In this document: one piece after another, positions 33,088-42,703 of the stretch
How the letters are laid out: each line of letters begins with the position of its first letter
How positions within the stretch are numbered: position 1 is the first letter of the stretch
From: Kitasatospora sp. NBC_00374
GTDB lineage: Bacteria > Actinomycetota > Actinomycetes > Streptomycetales > Streptomycetaceae
Direction: 5' to 3'
NCBI RefSeq assembly: GCF_041434935.1
Contig: NZ_CP107964.1
Location: forward strand, 1,922,001-1,986,000
DNA: 64,000 nt
Notes under the pieces: generated by a model
The model's database searches: none
Told to the model about the DNA's origin: nothing
The model's input: the letters and a program-made list of their open reading frames with translations, nothing else
Translations under genes and position numbers: made by a program

Positions 33088-33999
33088 ATGCCGCAGCTGA
33101 CCGGTCTCCATCTGTACCCCGTCAAGTCCACCTACCGGCTGAGCCCGCAGAGTGCCCGGGTCCAACCGTGGGGGCTGGCCGACGACCGGCGCTGGATGCT
33201 CGTGGACGAGCGCGGCCGGGCGGTCACCCAGCGCGACCTGCCCGAACTGGCCCGCTACCGGGCCGTCCCGACAGCCGACGGCGGCCTGCTGGTGACCGCC
33301 CCCGACGGTGCCCGGACGGAGATCGCCGCGCCTTGCGTCGAACGCGGTGACCCGCACGCCGAGGTGGAGATCTTCGGGACCGTCTTCGACGCCGCCGAGG
33401 CGGCCAAGGAGGCCCGGCTCTGGTTCGCCGAACGGCTCGGCGACGTCCGCCTGGTGCACCTCGACCGCCCGGACCGCAGCCGCCCGGTCAAGGCCGAGTA
33501 CGGCCGGCCCGGCGAGACCGTGAGCATGGCCGACGGCTTCCCGTTCCTGCTCACCACCACCGGCTCGCTGACCGAGCTGAACCGCCGGATCGCGGCGGAC
33601 CACCCGGACGACCCGGTCAAGGGCGCGGCGCTGCCGATGGAGCGCTTCCGCCCCAACCTGGTGGTCGACGGCACCGAGGCCTGGGCCGAGGAGGAGTGGC
33701 AGCGGATCCGGATCGGCGAACTCACCTTCCGGGTCGCCAAGCTCTGCGCCCGCTGCGTGGTCACCACCACCGACCAGGAGAGCGGTGTCCGACGCGGCCC
33801 CGAGCCGCTGCGGGCGCTCGGCCGGCACCACCGGATCGGCCAGAAGCTGATCTTCGGGATCAACCTGGTCCCGGAGCGCCCCGAGGGCGTCGGCGGCGAC
33901 CTGCTCGGCACCGTCCGGCTCGGCGACGAGGTCACCGTACTGGCCCGGGGGCCGCTCCTCGCCCCGGACCCGGAGCCCGCCGCGGCCGGCCAGGGCTAG
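33088..33999 (+). CDS. MOSC domain protein with N-terminal beta-barrel
   Basis: The product has 303 residues: an N-terminal MOSC_N part (LTGLHLYPVKSTYRLSPQSA, DDRRWMLVDERG) and a MOSC domain with ERFRPNLVVDG and the conserved Cys in KLCARCVVTTTDQESG. MOSC proteins carry activated sulfur or bind molybdenum cofactor; mARC-like members reduce N-hydroxylated compounds. CAGGAT ends 6 bases before ATG 33088, so the mRNA is likely leaderless. Confidence 0.9.
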   Translation: MPQLTGLHLYPVKSTYRLSPQSARVQPWGLADDRRWMLVDERGRAVTQRDLPELARYRAVPTADGGLLVTAPDGARTEIAAPCVERGDPHAEVEIFGTVFDAAEAAKEARLWFAERLGDVRLVHLDRPDRSRPVKAEYGRPGETVSMADGFPFLLTTTGSLTELNRRIAADHPDDPVKGAALPMERFRPNLVVDGTEAWAEEEWQRIRIGELTFRVAKLCARCVVTTTDQESGVRRGPEPLRALGRHHRIGQKLIFGINLVPERPEGVGGDLLGTVRLGDEVTVLARGPLLAPDPEPAAAGQG

Positions 34000-34122
34000 A
34001 GCGTTCCGGAACCGCTCACCCGGTCACTCGTTGAACCGGGCGAGCGGCCGGGCGGGACGGACGGAGCACGCTACGGTGGGGCGGCACGCAGGCCTCGACG
34101 AAGGTGGGGACGACAGACCGTC

Positions 34123-36519
34123 ATGGCTGAGCACAGGGTCCGGGTCACGCAGGACAGCGGCTCCCGCTGGCGCCGCCGCGCCGGGGAGTACGAGACGCTG
34201 GGCGAAGCCCTGGCCGCGGCCGAGCACGGTGACACGCTCACCCTGCGGCCCGGCACCTTCCGCGAGACCGTGCTGCTCGACAAGGACGTCACCCTGGTGG
34301 CCGCCGACGGCCCCGGCACCGTCCGGCTGCTGCCCGTGGCCGGGGTGCCGCTGACCGTCACGGCCGCCGCCGGCGTCCGCGGCCTGGTGATCGAGGCCGG
34401 CGACAGCGCCGTCCCCGCCGTCCTGGTCACCGGCGAGGACGGCGCGGCCGAGCTGACCGGCTGCCGGATCGAGGCCCGCTCCGCGGTCGGGGTCGAGGTC
34501 ACCGCCGGGGCCGGCGCGACCCTGCGCGGCTGCACCGTCGCCAACCCGGCCGGCCTGGGCGTACGGCTGCGCGGCGAGGCCCGGGCCCTGCTGGAGGACT
34601 GCGAACTGGCCCAGGCCGGCCAGGCCGGGATGGCCGTACTGGGCGGCTCCACCGCCCGGCTGGAGCGCTCCCGGATCCACCACGCCGGCGGCGCCGGCCT
34701 GCTGCTCGCCGACCACGGCTCCACCGCCGAACTGACCGGCTGTGAGATCTACGAGGTGCGCGGCAGCGGGGTGCAGGCGGAGTCCCGTGCGGCCGGGCGG
34801 CTGACCGACTGCGAGATCCACCGGGTCACCGGCAACGGCCTCACCCTGGACACCGGGGCCGAGCTGGCGCTCACCGGCTGCCGGCTGCACGACCTGCCGG
34901 AGAACGCCGCCGACCTGCGCGGCCGCTCCCGGCTGAGCCTGCACCACAGCACCGTGCACTCCTTCGGCCGCGGCGCCCTGTCGGTCTGGGACTCCGGCAC
35001 CCACGCCGAGGCCACCGCCAGCGAGATCCACTCCGCCACCGGCGACTACCCGGCGCTCTGGGTCAGCGACGGCGCCCGGGTCGAGCTGTCCGACTGCACC
35101 CTGCGCGACCTGCCGGACGCCCTCTTCGTCCTCGACCGCGGCTCCACCGCCCGCGCCGAGAACTGCTCCTTCAGCCGGATCCGCAGCTCCGCGGTCTCGG
35201 TGAGCGGCGGCGCCACCGTGGATCTGACGGCCTGCCGGATCCAGCAGGCCGGCACCGGGCTGTGGTTCCGGGACCACAGCAGCGGCGGCCGGCTGACGGA
35301 CTGTGAGATCGCCGAGGTCTCCACCGGGATCATCGTCACCAAGGGCGCCGACCCGGTGGTGCGCGGCTGCACCGTCCGCGCCAGCAGCGACGCCGCGGTG
35401 TACGTCTCGGCCCAGGGCCTCGGCAGCTTCGAGGAGTGCCGGGTCTCGCACGGCAAGGGCTTCGGCTTCCACATCATCGACGGCTGCCGGACCAGCCTGA
35501 CCCGCTGCCGGGCCGAGCACAACGCCCGGGCCGGCTTCGAGTTCTCCGAGCCCGGCCCGGTCGCCGAGGCCTGCGTCTCGGACGACGTGGCCCCGCCGCC
35601 GGCCGAGCTCCCCGCCCCTCGGGCGGCCGCCGGAGCCCTCGCCGTCGCGCGGGCCGCCGCCGGCCCGGGCCCGCTGACCGCGCCGGCCGGCGCGATCGCG
35701 CCGATCCCCGACTGCCGCCCGGCCGACGAGGCACTGGCCGAGCTGGACGCGCTGGTGGGCCTGGCCACGGTGAAGCAGGAGGTGCGGACCCTGGTCGACC
35801 TGATCTCGGTCGGCCGCCGCCGCGAGCGGGCCGGGCTGAAGGCCCCCTCGCCCCGCCGCCACCTGGTCTTCACCGGCGCCCCCGGCACCGGCAAGACCAC
35901 CGTCGCCCGGCTGTACGGGGAGATCCTGGCCTCGCTCGGGGTGCTGCGGCGCGGCCACCTGGTCGAGGTCGCCAGGGTGGACCTGGTCGGCGAGCACATC
36001 GGCTCCACCGCGATCCGCACCCAGGCCTCCTTCGACCAGGCCAGGGGCGGGGTGCTGTTCATCGACGAGGCGTACGCGCTGGCGCCGGAGGACGGCGGAC
36101 GGGACTTCGGCCGGGAGGCGATCGACACCCTGGTGAAGCTGATGGAGGACCACCGCGACGAGGTGGTGGTGATCGTGGCCGGCTACACCGCCGAGATGGA
36201 GCGCTTCCTGGCCGCCAACCCCGGCCTCTCCTCGCGCTTCTCACGTACCGTCACCTTCCCCGACTACTCGGCCGGCGAGCTGCTGGAGATCGCCCGCGCC
36301 CAGTGCGCCGAGCACGAGTACGCCATGGCCGCGGCCACCGAGGGCGCCCTGCTGGTCCACTTCGCCGGCATCGACCGCGGGCCGGGTTTCGGCAACGGCC
36401 GGACCGCGCGGCAGGTGTTCGAGACCATGGTGGAGCGCCATGCGATGCGAGTGGCCCAACTGTCCGACCCCTCCACCGAGGAGCTCCAGCTGCTGGTCCC
36501 CGCCGACCTGCCCGTCTGA
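34123..36519 (+). CDS. Right-handed beta-helix protein fused to CbxX/EccA-type AAA+ ATPase
   Basis: The product has 798 residues. About residue 20-480 is a parallel beta-helix made of many imperfect repeats around LTGCRI/LTDCEI units. A Pro/Ala linker (485-535) leads to an AAA+ domain: [20 protein letters not shown], Walker [10 protein letters not shown] (K591), Walker [11 protein letters not shown] (D648-E649), and the SSRFSRT arginine region. The AAA+ part is like CbxX/SpoVK and the EccA ATPases of type VII secretion. The helix probably binds a protein or glycan partner. No ESX genes lie nearby. Its role is unknown. Confidence 0.9.
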   Translation: MAEHRVRVTQDSGSRWRRRAGEYETLGEALAAAEHGDTLTLRPGTFRETVLLDKDVTLVAADGPGTVRLLPVAGVPLTVTAAAGVRGLVIEAGDSAVPAVLVTGEDGAAELTGCRIEARSAVGVEVTAGAGATLRGCTVANPAGLGVRLRGEARALLEDCELAQAGQAGMAVLGGSTARLERSRIHHAGGAGLLLADHGSTAELTGCEIYEVRGSGVQAESRAAGRLTDCEIHRVTGNGLTLDTGAELALTGCRLHDLPENAADLRGRSRLSLHHSTVHSFGRGALSVWDSGTHAEATASEIHSATGDYPALWVSDGARVELSDCTLRDLPDALFVLDRGSTARAENCSFSRIRSSAVSVSGGATVDLTACRIQQAGTGLWFRDHSSGGRLTDCEIAEVSTGIIVTKGADPVVRGCTVRASSDAAVYVSAQGLGSFEECRVSHGKGFGFHIIDGCRTSLTRCRAEHNARAGFEFSEPGPVAEACVSDDVAPPPAELPAPRAAAGALAVARAAAGPGPLTAPAGAIAPIPDCRPADEALAELDALVGLATVKQEVRTLVDLISVGRRRERAGLKAPSPRRHLVFTGAPGTGKTTVARLYGEILASLGVLRRGHLVEVARVDLVGEHIGSTAIRTQASFDQARGGVLFIDEAYALAPEDGGRDFGREAIDTLVKLMEDHRDEVVVIVAGYTAEMERFLAANPGLSSRFSRTVTFPDYSAGELLEIARAQCAEHEYAMAAATEGALLVHFAGIDRGPGFGNGRTARQVFETMVERHAMRVAQLSDPSTEELQLLVPADLPV

Positions 36520-36583
36520 CCGGCCTCCGGCGGACGGCCCGGGCGTGGCAGGATGAACGGGAACGAAGCGGAGGGGTGACCAC

Positions 36584-37426
36584 GTGGCCGACAGCAGCAA
36601 CCTGCTCGCGGAGCAGCGCCGGGCGATGATCCTGGACGAGGTCCGGCGACGTGGCGGTGTCCGGGTCAACGAACTGACCCGGCAGCTCAACGTCTCCGAC
36701 ATGACCATCCGCCGGGACCTGGACGCGCTGGCGCGGGCCGGCGTGATCGAGAAGGTGCACGGCGGCGCGGTGCCGACCGAGGCCGCCCGCACCCACGAGC
36801 CCGGTTTCGAGGCCAAGTCCGCGCTGGAGCTCACCGCCAAGGAGGAGATCGCCCTGGCCGCCGCCCGGCTGGTCCAGCCGGGCAGCGCGATCGCGCTCTC
36901 CGGGGGCACCACCACCTACGCGCTGGCCCACCACCTCACCGAGATCGAGCAGTTGACGGTGGTCACCAACTCGGTCCGGGTCGCGGACGTCTTCGACCGG
37001 GCGCAGCGCCAGCAGAGCCGACAGGCGGCCACGGTGGTGCTGACCGGCGGCGTCCGGACCCCGTCGGACGCCCTGGTGGGGCCGGTGGCGGACCGGGCGA
37101 TCCGCTCGCTCCACTTCGACGTGCTGTTCCTCGGGACGCACGGGCTGTCGGCCGCGGCCGGCCTGTCCACGCCGAACCTGGCGGAGGCGGAGACCAACCG
37201 GACCTTCATCGCCTCGGCCCGCCGGACGGTGCTGGTGGCGGACCACACCAAGTGGGGCACGATCGGCCTGTCCAGCTTCGCCGAGCTGTCGGAGGTGGAC
37301 ACCTGGGTGACCGACTCCGGCCTGCCCGCGGAGGCGGCGGAGGCGGCCCGGGAACAGGTCCGCGAGCTGATCCTGGCCGGGGTGGAGCCGGCCGAGGACG
37401 CGGGCGGGGACGAGCCGGAGCAGTAG
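36584..37426 (+). CDS. DeoR-family transcriptional regulator
   Basis: The product has 280 residues. RRAMILDEVRRRGGVRVNEL and LNVSDMTIRRDLDALARAG make the winged helix head. The sugar-phosphate-binding part has ALSGGTTTYALAHHL and VLVADHTKWG (the conserved D-H-x-K). These repress sugar-use operons until a phosphosugar binds. GGAGGGG precedes GTG 36584, and CAGGAT lies about 30 bases upstream. No sugar operon is adjacent, so the target is unclear. Confidence 0.92.
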   Translation: MADSSNLLAEQRRAMILDEVRRRGGVRVNELTRQLNVSDMTIRRDLDALARAGVIEKVHGGAVPTEAARTHEPGFEAKSALELTAKEEIALAAARLVQPGSAIALSGGTTTYALAHHLTEIEQLTVVTNSVRVADVFDRAQRQQSRQAATVVLTGGVRTPSDALVGPVADRAIRSLHFDVLFLGTHGLSAAAGLSTPNLAEAETNRTFIASARRTVLVADHTKWGTIGLSSFAELSEVDTWVTDSGLPAEAAEAAREQVRELILAGVEPAEDAGGDEPEQ

Positions 37427-37450
37427 GCCGGCCGACGGCGGGTCCGGCCG

Positions 37451-37480
37451 GCCCCGACCGGCCCCGACCGGCCCGACCGG
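37451..37480. repeat. Short tandem repeat GCCCCGACCG, three units
   Basis: Units at 37451, 37461 and 37471 (the last lacks one C) lie in the 55-base convergent gap between the DeoR gene and the cysteine-synthase-like gene. It probably reflects slippage in GC-rich spacer DNA. Confidence 0.6.
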
Positions 37481-37481
37481 T

Positions 37482-38588
37482 TCAGGCCAGCTCGGCCGTC
37501 TCGCCGTTGAGGAAACGTTCCATCAACTCCAGGTAGGGAGCGATCTCGATGCCCTGCTCGGCCAGCCAGGCGTCGGAGTAGTACTTGTCCAGGTAGCGGT
37601 CGCCCGGGTCGCAGATCAGGGTGACCACGCTGCCGCGCCGCCCCGCCGCCCGCATCTCGGCGACCAGCCGCAGCGCGCTCCACAGCCCGGTGCCGGTGGA
37701 GGCGCCGGCCTTCTTGTCGATCGCCCGCTCCAGCAGCCGCATCGCGGCGATCGAGGCGGCGTCCGGCACCTTCATCATCCGGTCGACGGCGCCGGGGACG
37801 AAGCTGGGCTCCATCCGGGGCCGGCCGATGCCCTCGATCCGGGAGCCGGTGGCGCAGGTCGTGTCCGGGTCGTGCTTGACCCAGCCGTCGAAGAAACAGG
37901 AGTTCTCCGGGTCGGCGACGCAGATCCGGGTGTCGTGCTGCAGGTAGTGCACGTAGCGGGCGATGGTGGCGGAGGTGCCGCCGGTGCCCGCCGTGGCGAC
38001 GATCCAGGCCGGCTCGGGGTGGGGCTCCAGCCGGAGCTGGGCGAAGATCGACTCAGCGATGTTGTTGTTGCCCCGCCAGTCGGTGGCGCGCTCGGCGTAG
38101 GTGAACTGGTCCATGTAGTGGCCGCCGGTCTCCTCCGCCAGCCGGGCCGAGACCGCGTACACCTCGGCGGCGCTGTCCACCAGGTGGCAGCGGCCGCCGT
38201 GGAACTCGATCAGTTCGATCTTGGCGCGGCTGGTGCTGCGGGCCATCACCGCGATGAACGGCACGCCGATCAGCTTGGCGAAGTACGCCTCCGAGACGGC
38301 GGTGGAGCCGCTGGAGGCCTCGATCACCGGCTTGCCCGGTCTGATCCAGCCGTTGCAGAGCCCGTAGAGGAAGAGCGAGCGGGCCAGCCGGTGCTTGAGG
38401 CTGCCGGTGGGGTGGGTGGACTCGTCCTTCAGGTAGAGGTCGATCCCCCAGTCCTCGGGGAGCGGGAAGCGCAGCAGGTGGGTGTCGGCGGAGCGGTTGG
38501 CGTCGGCCTGGACCTTGCGCACCGCCTCCTTGAGCCACGCCCGGTAGTCACTGTCCGAACGGTCCACATCCGTGGTCTGCACAACCAT
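37482..38588 (-). CDS. PLP-dependent cysteine-synthase-family enzyme, long form
   Basis: The product has 368 residues, longer than classical CysK (about 310). [10 protein letters not shown] carries the PLP Lys, [20 protein letters not shown] binds substrate, and [15 protein letters not shown] binds PLP phosphate. It probably makes cysteine or a related beta-substituted alanine. The length and NNNIAESIF insert suggest a CysK2-like branch, some of which make S-sulfocysteine; this is uncertain. ATG 38588 has GGGAGAG upstream. Two GTAACA direct repeats lie 50 bases upstream. Confidence 0.87.
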   Translation of the reverse strand: MVVQTTDVDRSDSDYRAWLKEAVRKVQADANRSADTHLLRFPLPEDWGIDLYLKDESTHPTGSLKHRLARSLFLYGLCNGWIRPGKPVIEASSGSTAVSEAYFAKLIGVPFIAVMARSTSRAKIELIEFHGGRCHLVDSAAEVYAVSARLAEETGGHYMDQFTYAERATDWRGNNNIAESIFAQLRLEPHPEPAWIVATAGTGGTSATIARYVHYLQHDTRICVADPENSCFFDGWVKHDPDTTCATGSRIEGIGRPRMEPSFVPGAVDRMMKVPDAASIAAMRLLERAIDKKAGASTGTGLWSALRLVAEMRAAGRRGSVVTLICDPGDRYLDKYYSDAWLAEQGIEIAPYLELMERFLNGETAELA

Positions 38589-38637
38589 CGCGCTCTCTCC
38601 CTTGCCTCGGCCGCCCCGTGCCTCACTCCTACCTAGT

Positions 38638-38663
38638 GTAACAATCAACTACGATAAGTAACA
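38638..38663. promoter_or_regulatory. AT-rich region with two GTAACA repeats 20 bases apart
   Basis: GTAACA occurs at 38638-38643 and 38658-38663, exactly two helical turns apart, in an AT-rich island upstream of the cysteine-synthase-like gene. On the minus strand the same bases include a -10-like TACACT. This looks like operator half-sites over a promoter. Confidence 0.45.
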
Positions 38664-38682
38664 TTAACGGGGGATCCAGCTT

Positions 38683-38729
38683 CCGCTTATCGGGCCCGCA
38701 CCGACCGGCGGCGCGGGCCCGATAAGCGG
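38683..38729 (-). terminator. Terminator of the MacB-type ABC operon
   Basis: Perfect 17-base arms (38683-38699 and 38713-38729) with a 13-base loop lie 10 bases after the permease stop on the minus strand. Confidence 0.78.
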
Positions 38730-38739
38730 ACGCCGGCGG

Positions 38740-41340
38740 CTACTCGGCCCCGATCGCCGCCAGGACGTCCAACCGCGCCGCCCGGGCCGCCGGCCGCAGG
38801 CCCGCCACCGCACCCGCGACCAGCCCCGCCACCAGGACCACCGCCAACTGCCCCGCGGGGACGGCGAAGGAACCCGTCCCCGCGCCGTCCGAGGCCCGGA
38901 CCAGCGCCCAGCCGAGGAAGACCCCGAGCCCCAGGCCGCCGACCGTGCCGAAGGCCGCGACCAGCACCGACTCCCACCGCACCATGGCCCGCAGTGCTCC
39001 CCTGGTCTGTCCGACCGCCCGGAGCAGCCCCAGTTCCCTGGTCCGCTCGTGCACCGCCAGGGTCAGCGTGTTGGCGATGCCGAGCAGCGCGATCAGCACC
39101 GCGAGCGCCAGCAGCGCGTAGACGACCGAGAGCATCATGTCGACACCGCCGGCCGCGCTCGCCGCGTACTCCTCCCGGGTCTGCACCTGCGGGCCGCCGT
39201 ACGCGGCCGCCGTGCGCTCCACCGCCGCCCGGCCGTCGGCGGGCGCGACGCCGGGACGCAGCGCGACGGCGATCAGGCTGGCACTGTCCTGCCCCCGGTG
39301 CGGGGACCAGGCCTGGGGGGTCATCAGGTAGTCGCCGGCCACCCCGCCGCCGTCGAACAGGGCCCGGACGGTGAACGGCTGGGCGCCGTCGGCGAAGGCG
39401 ACGGTCACCGTGGTGCCGACCTGCCAGCCGTGCCCGGCCGCCTCGGTCCGGGACACCGCGAGCCCGTCGGTGCCCAGCGCGCCCAGCGAGCCGTCGACCC
39501 GGCCGAGCGCCACCACCGAGTCCAGCCGCGCCGGGTCGGCGACGTCCAGGGTCCGGCCGTGGCCGTCGATCCGGGCCACGCCACGGCCCAGCGCGACCGC
39601 CCGGCGGACCTCGGGCAGCCCGTCGAGCGCGTCGGCGAGCTTCGGGCTGACCCCGCTGCCGCCGGCCCCGAAGGCGGGGGCGGTGACCGCCAGGTCGCCC
39701 GCGAAGGAGCGGGCGACGGTGTCGTCCATGGTGGCCCGGATCGAGGCGCCGAAGACGGTGAACATACCGACCACCGCGACCCCGACCATCAGCGCGGTGG
39801 CGGTGGCGGCGGTCCGCCGGGGGTTGCGCGCGGCGTTGCGCCGGGCGAGCACCCCGGTCACCCCGCGCAGCCGCGCGAGCGGAGCGCCCATGGCGCGGAC
39901 GGCGAGCGCCGCCGCGACCGGGCCCAGCACCACCAGGCCCGCCAGGACGGCCACCGCGCCGCCGGCGGTCCGCAGCACGGAGGGTCCGTCCACCGCGCCC
40001 GACACGGTCAGGCCCGCGCCGCCGGCCGTGAGGACGGACCCGAGCGCGGCCCGCAGCCGGGCCGGCCGGCCGCTCGCCGCGTCGTCCACGGCGGTGTCGC
40101 GCAGCGCCGCCAGCGGCGCCGTCCGCCCGGCCCGGACGGCCGGCAGCAGGGCCGAGCCGACCGCCACCGCGGTACCCACCAGCAGCGGCAGCAGGACGGC
40201 GGCCGCGCCGATCACCATGCCGCCGGTCGGCAGCGAGAAGCCCACCGCGGAGAACAGCGCCTTCAGCCCGGCCGCGATACCGATCCCGCCGAGCAGGCCG
40301 GCCGCCGAGGCCAGCAGTCCGACCGCCAGGGCCTCGCCGAGGGTGGCAGCCAGCACCTGGCGGCGGCTCGCGCCGAGGGCTCGGAGCAGGGCGTTCTCCC
40401 TGGTCCGCTGGGCCACCACGATGGCGAAGGTGTTGTGGATGGTGAAGGTCGCCACCAGCAGCGCGATCCCGGCGAAGACCAGCAGCAGGGTGGTGAACAT
40501 GGTCAGGAACCGCCCCGACACCTGCGCGGTGCTCTCCGCCGTGGCGTCCGCGCCGGTCAGCGCCTCCACACCGGCCGGCAGGACGGGCCGCAGCCGGTCC
40601 ACCAGCTGACGCTGCGACAGGCCGTCGACCGCCCGCACCCGGATCGAGCTCGCCTGGCCCTCGCCCTTCGGGGTCAGGTGGCGCTGGGCGTCCGCCAGGG
40701 TCAGCGCCGTGAAGGTGCTCGGGCCCATGCCGTCGGCTCCGGCGCCGAAGGTGGCGATCCCCACGACGGTGATCCGGACCGGGTCCGGTGTGCGCAGCAC
40801 GGCCGTGTCCCCGACGCGCAGTCCGCCGGCCCGGGCCGCGCCCCGATTGAGCACCGCCTCGCCCGGTGCGGCGGGGGCCCGGCCCTCGGCCAGCCGGTAG
40901 GGGTTCAGCCCGCCGTCGGCGAGCCAGTTGCCCGCGAGGGTGGGCGGCCCCTGGCCGCCGACCGGCCGGCCGTCCTTGCCGACCAGCTGTCCGCCGCCCT
41001 GGACGGCGGGTTCGGCGGCCGCCACGCCCGCGACGGCGCGCAGCCGGTCGGCGAGCGCGGCGTCGACGGGAGCGCGGACCCCGCCGGGGGTGTTCGGGGC
41101 GTCCAGCACGTCCGCGCTGCGGACCACCGCGTCGGTGCCCCGCTCGGCGTCGGCGAACAGGGTGTCGAAGTTGGCCCGCAGGGTGTCGCCGAGGACCATC
41201 GTGCCGGACAGGAAGGCGACACCGAGCAGCACGGCCAGGAAGGTCCCGGCCAGTCGGCGGCGGTGGGCGCGCAGCGAGCGCAGCGCGATCCGCAGGGTGG
41301 CGTTCCGGGCGGCCGCGGCGCGCGGGGCGGCGGCGGTCAC
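38740..41340 (-). CDS. MacB/FtsX-type ABC transporter permease, two-half form
   Basis: The product has 866 residues with eight or more membrane segments in two FtsX-like halves, each with the pattern RELGLLRAVGQTRGAL or RENALLRALGASRRQVL near a helix pair. The first membrane helix is at FLAVLLGVAFLSGTM. It has two large external domains. Such transporters handle lipoproteins, peptides or antibiotics at the envelope. GTG 41340 overlaps the ATPase gene stop by 4 bases. Confidence 0.92.
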   Translation of the reverse strand: MTAAAPRAAAARNATLRIALRSLRAHRRRLAGTFLAVLLGVAFLSGTMVLGDTLRANFDTLFADAERGTDAVVRSADVLDAPNTPGGVRAPVDAALADRLRAVAGVAAAEPAVQGGGQLVGKDGRPVGGQGPPTLAGNWLADGGLNPYRLAEGRAPAAPGEAVLNRGAARAGGLRVGDTAVLRTPDPVRITVVGIATFGAGADGMGPSTFTALTLADAQRHLTPKGEGQASSIRVRAVDGLSQRQLVDRLRPVLPAGVEALTGADATAESTAQVSGRFLTMFTTLLLVFAGIALLVATFTIHNTFAIVVAQRTRENALLRALGASRRQVLAATLGEALAVGLLASAAGLLGGIGIAAGLKALFSAVGFSLPTGGMVIGAAAVLLPLLVGTAVAVGSALLPAVRAGRTAPLAALRDTAVDDAASGRPARLRAALGSVLTAGGAGLTVSGAVDGPSVLRTAGGAVAVLAGLVVLGPVAAALAVRAMGAPLARLRGVTGVLARRNAARNPRRTAATATALMVGVAVVGMFTVFGASIRATMDDTVARSFAGDLAVTAPAFGAGGSGVSPKLADALDGLPEVRRAVALGRGVARIDGHGRTLDVADPARLDSVVALGRVDGSLGALGTDGLAVSRTEAAGHGWQVGTTVTVAFADGAQPFTVRALFDGGGVAGDYLMTPQAWSPHRGQDSASLIAVALRPGVAPADGRAAVERTAAAYGGPQVQTREEYAASAAGGVDMMLSVVYALLALAVLIALLGIANTLTLAVHERTRELGLLRAVGQTRGALRAMVRWESVLVAAFGTVGGLGLGVFLGWALVRASDGAGTGSFAVPAGQLAVVLVAGLVAGAVAGLRPAARAARLDVLAAIGAE

Positions 41341-42092
41341 CGGCCCTCACCCCGGTCGAGGTCCTTCATCCGGTCCAGGACGCGGTCGGCGGTGGGCGCG
41401 TCCATGGTGTCGACCAGGCGGCCGTCCGCGAGGAACAGCACCTGGTCGGCCCAGCCGGCGGCGGTGGGGTCGTGGGTGACCATGATCACGGACTGGCCCA
41501 TCGCGTCCACCGCGCGGCGCAGCAGGCCGAGCACCTCGGCGCCGGTGCGGGAGTCCAGGTTGCCGGTGGGCTCGTCGGCGAAGACCGCCTCCGGCCGTCC
41601 GGCCAGGGCCCGGGCGACGGCGACCCGCTGCTGCTGGCCGCCGGACAGCTCGCCCGGCCGGTGGTGCAGCCGCCCGCCCAGGCCGACCACCTCGATCAGG
41701 GTGGTCAGCCACTCCTCGTCCGGGGCCCGGCCCGCGAGGTCGAGAGGGAGGGTGACGTTCTCCCGCACGGTCAGGGTGGGCAGCAGGTTGAAGGCCTGGA
41801 AGACGAAGCCGATCCGCTCCCGGCGGAGCCGGGTGAGCCGCTGGTCGTCGAGGGCGCCCAGCTCGGTGTCGCCGAGGTAGGCCCGGCCGCCGGTCAGCGT
41901 GTCGAGGCCCGCGGCGCAGTGCATCAGGGTCGACTTGCCGGAGCCCGAGGGCCCCATGATCGCGGTGAACCGGGCGGCCGGGAAGTCCACCGTCACCGCG
42001 TCCAGCGCCCGGACCCGGGTGTCGCCCGAGCCGTACTCCTTGACCGCGCCCTCCACCCGGGCGGCGGCCCGGAGCCCGACGACGGTGCTCAC
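41337..42092 (-). CDS. MacB/LolD-type ABC transporter ATPase
   Basis: The product has 251 residues. Walker A GPSGSGKST, Q-loop FVFQAFNLLPTLT, signature LSGGQQQRVAVARAL, Walker B AVFADEPTGNLD, and H-loop MVTHDP are all intact. It powers the downstream permease. Its GTG start at 42092 overlaps the stop of the SHOCT protein gene by 4 bases. Confidence 0.95.
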   Translation of the reverse strand: MSTVVGLRAAARVEGAVKEYGSGDTRVRALDAVTVDFPAARFTAIMGPSGSGKSTLMHCAAGLDTLTGGRAYLGDTELGALDDQRLTRLRRERIGFVFQAFNLLPTLTVRENVTLPLDLAGRAPDEEWLTTLIEVVGLGGRLHHRPGELSGGQQQRVAVARALAGRPEAVFADEPTGNLDSRTGAEVLGLLRRAVDAMGQSVIMVTHDPTAAGWADQVLFLADGRLVDTMDAPTADRVLDRMKDLDRGEGR

Positions 42093-42337
42093 TTGGCACC
42101 GCCCTGGTGCTTCTCGGTCAGCACGACCCGGCGCGCGCGGTACTCGTCGGCGTCGATCTCGCCGTTCGCGTAGCGGCGGCCGAGGACGGCCAGCGGCCCG
42201 TCGCCGCAGCCGCGCCGCCATCCGGCCCGGCGGGCGACCGTCACCACCACCGCGACCACCGCCAGCCAGAACAGCGGGATCAGCAGGATCCACGGGCCGG
42301 GCCAGTGTCCGTCGGCATCGGCAAGCAGGGTGTACAT
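42089..42337 (-). CDS. Small membrane protein with SHOCT motif
   Basis: The product has 82 residues: one membrane segment (PWILLIPLFWLAVVAVVVTVA) and a C-terminal SHOCT motif (GRRYANGEIDADEYRARR). SHOCT motifs mediate protein contacts. It is the first gene of the ABC operon and may modulate it. ATG 42337 has GGGAG 13 bases upstream; a second ATG at 42346 is out of frame. Confidence 0.8.
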   Translation of the reverse strand: MYTLLADADGHWPGPWILLIPLFWLAVVAVVVTVARRAGWRRGCGDGPLAVLGRRYANGEIDADEYRARRVVLTEKHQGGAK

Positions 42338-42703
42338 GGCGGTCCATCTCCCTTGTCGGCAGGCTCGGTTCCCGGCTTTCCCGGGCCCTTCGAGCCTCCC
42401 GCCCCGACCGCCCCCGGCGCGTCGTACGGGCAGCGGCACCCGCCCTACTCCCCCGGGAGTAGCCGGGCGCGCGGGGGCGCGTCGGAACGGACCGCGGCGG
42501 GCAGCCGCCGTGCCAGGACGGGCCCGTGAGGGAGACCGGCGCACTGCGCCCGCAGGACCGCGAGCGGTGGGAGGAACCACGGCCGGCGCCTGTTACCGGC
42601 AGGACCGCTACGGGGACGAGGCGGCGCGCGGCCGCGGAGCGGCACGGGTGCCCATCGAGCACGTGGCGCCCGGTCGTCGTCCGGGCGGATCCGCCGGGCG
42701 GGT
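42338..42703. other. Intergenic region upstream of the ABC operon
   Basis: This 366-base gap carries the CTACTCCC/GGGAGTAG palindrome at 42445-42462. A rightward frame starting GTG 42526 runs into MepB antisense and is not convincing. No RNA gene is seen. Confidence 0.5.
42445..42462. promoter_or_regulatory. Palindrome CTACTCCC-cc-GGGAGTAG, candidate response-regulator site
   Basis: Two perfect 8-base arms with a 2-base gap lie 108 bases upstream of the SHOCT-ABC operon start. A related, imperfect copy (45313-45330) lies upstream of the histidine kinase gene. NarL-type regulators bind such palindromes, so this is probably the target of the adjacent response regulator. Confidence 0.6.

Noticed and set aside
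34024..36153. Long minus-strand frame opposite the beta-helix/AAA+ gene
   Set aside because: It is the mirror of a real gene with repeated GC-rich codons. There is no domain or ribosome site.
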